A stretch of 64,000 bases of DNA from Brachyhypopomus gauderio (Eukaryota > Chordata > Actinopteri > Gymnotiformes > Hypopomidae), in contig NC_135225.1 in the NCBI RefSeq assembly GCF_052324685.1, positions 3,926,201 to 3,990,200 of the forward strand, in the 5' to 3' direction. The notes under the pieces were generated by a model. It was not told the origin of the DNA, ran no database searches, and worked only from the letters and a program-made list of their open reading frames with translations. This document shows positions 60,101 through 64,000 of the stretch, one piece after another (the stretch's first letter is position 1; each line of letters begins with the position of its first letter). A program made the position numbers and the translations under genes.

Positions 60101-61023
60101 TGAAATTATGTACAGCACTGCTGAAATGATTCTATCTACAAAAAAATAAACCTTCATTTGCATAATCAATCTTACAAATGTTTTCTGGCAAGGCCATATT
60201 CACTTCAAACGTACCAGATCAGTCTCGGGATTATCACATTCGGGGCACAGCACAAACTTGCGGATGAATCCATCCAGCATGTCCTGCAGTTTGTTGGCCT
60301 CGTGGGAGCCGTTCACTATGTAACGGTCATTCTTTGTGTCAAACTGGGTCTGCGCCCCCAATTCACAACCAAAAAACTTGGTTGGATCTATAAAAAACAG
60401 AAAAAAAAACCCCAAACAAACCATGGAGATGTGAATCATGGCATATTCATAGCTGAGCAGCATCTCAAACAAGACAAAATTATATAAAAGGAGTTTATCA
60501 CGCTAAGTAGTGACACGCATGAGCTTCTGCTATGCACACATCACAGGCATGTTAACGGCCCTCGACTTTCTAGTCTCATGACTATATGAGGTTGTTTTCC
60601 GGTGCTCAAAGAAGTACTATACAACAGGTCTTGCTCATTACTTCGTGCTAAAAGACAGTGGCGTTTCATTTCAACTTTGGGGAGGAGACACTGCTCACAT
60701 CCCTTAAAGCAACATCATGAATAGTGCATGGCACTACGCCACTGCCAAAAAGGTTCAATCAACAGGTTGTCACTCAAAACTCACATGTTGGAGGCCGATT
60801 CAATGCCTTTGCAACATCAACCATGTTGACAATGACTGTCTTAATTCCATTTCCTTTGCCTTCCACCTGAGTGATGAAATAAATGAAATGAGTCATCAGT
60901 TTTAGTGGGTGTATCTTCACTTGGTACCAAACTGGTTATAACCATAAATACCTTTGCAATCAGACGGGGCATCTTGTAGCGGTAGAATTGGTCCGACACA
61001 TTGCGGTTGACGTTGAGAGACAT
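57127..61023 (-). CDS. eif5: eukaryotic translation initiation factor 5
   Basis: Ten coding exons on the minus strand (61023-60952, 60866-60785, 60387-60215, 60030-59919, 59815-59694, 59514-59356, 58995-58834, 58314-58150, 57734-57594 and 57222-57127) give 1284 nt, 427 residues. eIF5 is the GTPase-activating protein for eIF2 in the 43S/48S complex and bridges eIF1, eIF2 beta and eIF3. The N-terminal GAP domain has the catalytic arginine at residue 15 ([11 protein letters not shown]). The second exon was found by reading the minus strand ([15 protein letters not shown]). The zinc-binding cysteines are CPEC at 99-102 and CKAC at 122-125. A Lys-rich linker ([16 protein letters not shown]) and an acidic stretch follow. 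The C-terminal W2/MIF4G-like HEAT domain runs from about 235 to 400, and the acidic tail ends [10 protein letters not shown]. The start codon has A at -3. Its leader holds uORFs. Confidence 0.95.
57867..58079 (+). mobile_element. tRNA-derived SINE with fold-back (inverted) flank
   Basis: The centre (57945-58002) looks tRNA-like, with a good Pol III B box, GGTTCGAGTTC, at 57983-57993 and a TGGTGGTAGGG string in the A-box position. The DNA to its right (58003-58079, ending in a TGTATAAAAATGAGATAAATG tail-like region) is repeated in inverted orientation on the left (57867-57944). The arms match with only two differences over about 77 bp. The tail continues as CGTCTGCCAAATGCCATAAA to about 58118, a sequence common at the 3' end of fish SINEs. 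It lies in the EIF5 intron between the exons at 58150 and 57734. Confidence 0.8.
59152..59174 (+). repeat. (TG)n microsatellite
   Basis: A short TG run lies in an EIF5 intron, between the exons at 59356 and 58995. Confidence 0.8.
60656..60744. mobile_element. 89-bp miniature hAT-like element
   Basis: The ends are exact 9-bp inverted repeats, CAGTGGCGT and ACGCCACTG. The flanks are similar but not identical (about 6 of 8 bases), consistent with a decayed target duplication. CAGTGGCG termini are common in fish hAT elements. It lies in the second EIF5 intron. An internal AGTGC-CATG-GCACT-like palindrome is also present. Confidence 0.55.
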
Positions 61024-61145
61024 TTTGAGTAGCTAGTGGCAATACCAGCAAGATAAAAAGATCTTGGATGGGGATTTTGGGGTATCTTCTGTCTGGAGAA
61101 GATGGGATGACATAAACGACTGCAAGCGTGCTTGGTCTCTGACAT
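60960..61145 (-). other. EIF5 uORF overlapping the main start codon
   Basis: An ATG at 61145 opens a 61-codon frame that passes through the EIF5 start (61023) in a different phase and ends at TGA 60962-60960, inside the first coding exon. Its context is poor (T at -3, T at +4). A ribosome that uses it cannot reinitiate at the EIF5 ATG, so it should repress EIF5 when start selection is lax. Confidence 0.7.
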
Positions 61146-61231
61146 GAAAAAGATTTTGCCACAGTGGCTGCAAGTTCCTTGCTCGTGGTGAGGGTTTACA
61201 CCGCTTGGGTTCCAACAGCTGTGCAACAGCT
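61024..61231 (-). other. EIF5 5' leader part of the first coding exon
   Basis: On the minus strand CTTTTTGCAG ends at 61232, so the exon that holds the EIF5 ATG starts at 61231 and has about 208 bases of leader. It contains both uORFs. Confidence 0.65.
61033..61113 (-). other. EIF5 uORF ending just before the main start
   Basis: An ATG at 61113 opens a 26-codon frame (MSSHLLQTEDTPK...) that ends at TAG 61035-61033, only 9 bases before the EIF5 ATG. Its context is also poor (T at -3, T at +4). It lies in the same noncoding exon as the overlapping uORF. Confidence 0.7.
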
Positions 61232-61839
61232 CTGCAAAAAGAGAAAAACAATTAGGTGATCGTGGACACACCTTAATTAAACAGTTCACACTTCTAATCA
61301 GCTGGCCTTTTTAAATATTAACTGTGGTCATCTCTCACACCACAGTCACCTGTAACTTACACTTAGGTCCTGCGTCAGCAGAACTTAATCAAATGAAATG
61401 AGCATATATGAGAACAAAATTGGCAAAGTCGTCCCCACGAACCAAACAACTCAAATGTACCCATGCGAATAAGTGTCAAGATAGTTAGAAATGAGAAATA
61501 CTGCTTATTTCTCATATAAATAACCAAGGCAGCTGGTATAGCTAGCTTATTACACGTGCTAAGGTAATTAATAACTTAGTTATTTGTCCAAAATTCAAGG
61601 TCGGTGCGATGACGACCTTGCTAATCAACAACGCCTGCTTACGTGCTATGCAATTCTGTGCAAAAAAAACCCCCAAAGTTCATGTTCATTTTATTTTGAA
61701 ATAGACGGGCCCCGACCCATAAGACAACTCAAGCGTGGTCAGTACATTAAATAACACACGAACCAAACATACAAGTGATTAAAAAACCACGTTAAAATTC
61801 GAGTTATTTTAAGATATGGTGCAGAGTGCGTCATGTTTG

Positions 61840-62720
61840 GATACGACGGCTACGCGAGTTGCGTACGGCGCCATTTTGACCCGTCAGCCTGGCCAACATG
61901 CTCGCGCGCTCTGAACTAGCTAGCCAGGCTAGCCCAAGTGCCAAAGCTGCTAGCTCGCTAGCTAACACCGCCAGCAAAGTAAACGGGGGGAAACAAATAC
62001 ATTTCAACTGGACGTGTCTGATAAATATAGCCAAAACGAAGAGTTGAACCAGCAATAACACCACATTAGTGGCCACACAAACAAACAAAAAAAAACGCTT
62101 ACCGTTTCCGTAAAATAAAGACATAAACACAACGCAAGTCGTCCAACGACGCAGTGAAGGGTTGACAGCTTAGCTTAGCCTAGCCTAGCTTAGCTTAGCC
62201 TAGCTTAGCTTAGCTTAGTCGGGTCGTGATCCAAGAGTGCAGCGGGTCGAGAGCAGAGCGATGCGGGGCACAGCGACGAGATCAGCCGGTTACCTGAAAC
62301 GAAGCGAGGGCGGGGGAATAAATGACAGCTAGCCAGACTTGGCTACTTGGCTAACTATAATCATGTTTGTTGAGCTGTAGCTATTCGACGTGGTAGTTAA
62401 ATAGATATTAAATTAAATTAAATTTGTACTAGACACTCACGACATTAAAGTTGCAGTTAGACAGCAAGACAACAAACGCTTAGAAATAGTTCGGATTTTA
62501 TTTCACTAATATGAGCTTACAGTTAATCAGTTGAAATGGTTTTCTAAATCAACGGGCCAGGACGTGTCTTACCTATTCTAACCTTCTCAGTCCACCACGC
62601 AGTAGTAAAAAAAAAATAAGGTCGTTAAACACCGTAAATCTAACGTGAGGAGGTCGGATAGATCCACTCCGACCCTCGCTGCTCAGCTGGACAGGCCCGC
62701 TTCGCCTGGGCAAACACCCC
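61840..62720 (-). promoter_or_regulatory. EIF5 promoter region with alternative first-exon donors
   Basis: This CpG-rich stretch has three good minus-strand donors: exon ends at 62573 (GAATAG then GTAAGA), 62294 (GTTTCAG then GTAACC) and 62103 (GAAACG then GTAAGC). Any could splice to the acceptor at 61232, suggesting several noncoding first exons. No TATA box is clear. The exact start sites are not determinable here. Confidence 0.45.
62168..62219 (+). repeat. pentamer repeat (TTAGC/CTAGC)n
   Basis: About ten five-base units alternating between TTAGC and CTAGC lie within the EIF5 promoter or first-exon region. Confidence 0.85.
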
Positions 62721-63480
62721 ACCGCTCAGTGGCCTGTTCAGCTGTCACTCACCATCAGTTGGGACTGCGTGTGTGTGCCATTTTATCAGTCAGGATAGTT
62801 AGACACACTGCCTAAGAGTGTATAAAATCATCTTTAAATGTGTTTTTTTCTTATCCGGGAGTGGTATTAAAATATAGCAGTAATAGAGCAGTTATAGAGT
62901 CTTAAGTGCTTTCCCCCGTCAGCATTGTAAAGTGCCGTCAATGCAAATTTGGTTTGAATAAAAAAACCTAATACCTAATACAACGTTTTTTATTGTGTGG
63001 TTTATTAAGAATTGCAAACTAGGATTAACAGTTTGATTATAAATATCACAGTACGTCCTCAACTGCCTCCTGCTTATTAAGGAATGTTTAATGCAGCTTT
63101 TTTTCTGTGTGATGATTTACATCTTACATTGTGCGATGTTATTTGTTACACACAGCACAGGTTTCATTTTATCAAATCTAAAAATAAAGTAAATTACGTC
63201 TCATTATTTTGGGGCTTTTATGGTATATTGGCATATTAAGCTATCATTCCTTATATCCCTAGGTGAACAAAACTAGCTCACTTTCACTTCACAGGAAGAC
63301 TGACGTCATAACTTTCTCTCCAAAGGAACCTGTTTTTCAACAACACATTTTTTAGACTCGAATTAAACTGTTACATTGAAACCTTTTTCATTTTAGGTAC
63401 GCACACAGCTATCAGGGAAAGTCTGGGGAATTTTTTCATTGGATAAAGAGACCTGCACTAGGGGAAGTCCAGTAACTAAT
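62721..63480. other. intergenic DNA upstream of EIF5
   Basis: No coding sequence is recognised. It separates EIF5 from a plus-strand candidate gene, so the two would be head to head. Confidence 0.45.
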
Positions 63481-63484
63481 GGGA

Positions 63485-63493
63485 GAATAAAAG
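63485..63493 (+). promoter_or_regulatory. possible TATA-like element of the right-edge gene
   Basis: AATAAAAGG occurs about 110 bp before the ATG at 63600. Two weak NF-kappa-B-like strings (GGGAAAGTCT at 63415-63424 and GGGGAATTTT at 63425-63434) lie upstream. The role is inferred only from position. Confidence 0.3.
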
Positions 63494-63599
63494 GGGGAAC
63501 ACAGCAGATCTAAGCTCAGTATAAGCTGGACCAAACAGGTAATTTACACATTGGTGGTACTACTTAATTTTTGGACCAGGAAATCTACAGACAGAAAAA

Positions 63600-63708
63600 A
63601 TGGCAAAGGTTTTCAAAACACTAAAATATAAACGTAAGAGAAAAAGCGGGACAACCGTAGACGATAACAAGACACCTTTGATGAGCAACATGATCTCACC
63701 TGTGGATG
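63600..63708 (+). CDS. candidate first coding exon of an unidentified gene (cut by window end)
   Basis: An ATG with A at -3 opens a frame beginning MAKVFKTLKYKRKRKSG and continuing to ISPVDG, where a strong donor (GATG then GTAAGG, boundary 63708/63709) ends it in phase 1. A Lys/Arg-rich N-terminus is the only visible property. In human the neighbour beyond EIF5 is TNFAIP2 (from memory), an NF-kappa-B-induced exocyst-like gene. The expected orientation of a TNFAIP2 orthologue would be minus, however, so that identity is not supported by synteny alone. I leave it unnamed. Confidence 0.45.
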
Positions 63709-64000
63709 GTAAGGCAATTTTTCATTTATTTGGAATTGATACTTCTGCAGTTCTTACTGAAATATGTACAATGTTTTTGGTTGCTTACTATTATTATTTT
63801 TTTTTTTTTTACAATTTTTTGCTTACTTTATGCTTTCAAAGCACACATTAAAGAGATGGATGAATTTCAGTTATTATAATTAAATGCTGCTTTGACTGAA
63901 ATAGCCTACCTGTTAGGTTTTGTAATTGAACATGATGCTGAAATACATCATGCTGCAAGAAAGTATGTCAAATTTCGGTGCAAACTGAATTCACAGATAT

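Noticed and set aside
58315..60784. Intronic snoRNA in EIF5
   Set aside because: Mammalian EIF5 hosts an H/ACA snoRNA (SNORA28, from memory). I searched the introns for paired hairpins with H and ACA boxes and found none convincing; the clearest hairpin (60656-60744) looks like a hAT miniature element. A covariance-model search would decide.

Overview
This window is vertebrate nuclear DNA, most likely from a teleost fish. The genes are split by GT-AG introns, the intergenic DNA is long and AT-rich, microsatellites are dense, and there are Tc1-like, hAT-like and tRNA-SINE insertions of types common in fish. Five complete protein-coding genes can be reconstructed exon by exon, and a sixth may begin at the right edge.

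Layout, left to right: about 4.6 kb of upstream DNA with a hAT MITE and a decayed Tc1 element; BAG5 (+, CDS 4656-7818, 486 aa); about 11 kb of tail-to-tail intergenic DNA; TRMT61A (-, 20864-26079, 307 aa); about 3 kb of head-to-head intergenic DNA with a second hAT MITE; CKB (+, 30279-35431, 381 aa); MARK3 (-, 36935-55141, 764 aa, 18 coding exons); EIF5 (-, 57127-61023, 427 aa); the EIF5 leader and promoter; and a short + strand first-exon candidate at 63600-63708. Exon phases close without error in all five genes, and the protein lengths agree with the families. From memory, gene order and relative orientation match human 14q32 (EIF5, MARK3, CKB, TRMT61A, BAG5), so this is an ancient conserved syntenic block. 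The genes are housekeeping or regulatory (Hsp70 co-chaperone, tRNA m1A58 methyltransferase, creatine kinase, polarity kinase, translation initiation factor). They are neighbours by descent and do not form one pathway.

I found no new multi-gene system. The most interesting signals lie inside the known genes: (1) a second, diverged copy of the 3' part of the first coding exon of CKB within its next intron, possibly the remnant or active form of an alternative N-terminal exon; (2) two poor-context uORFs in the EIF5 leader, one overlapping the start codon, fitting the known eIF5 autoregulation; (3) a near-perfect 77-bp fold-back SINE in an EIF5 intron; (4) three hAT-like insertions that share one internal sequence module; (5) microsatellites that serve directly as polypyrimidine tracts or abut splice sites in BAG5 and MARK3; (6) a G-rich minisatellite in a MARK3 intron.
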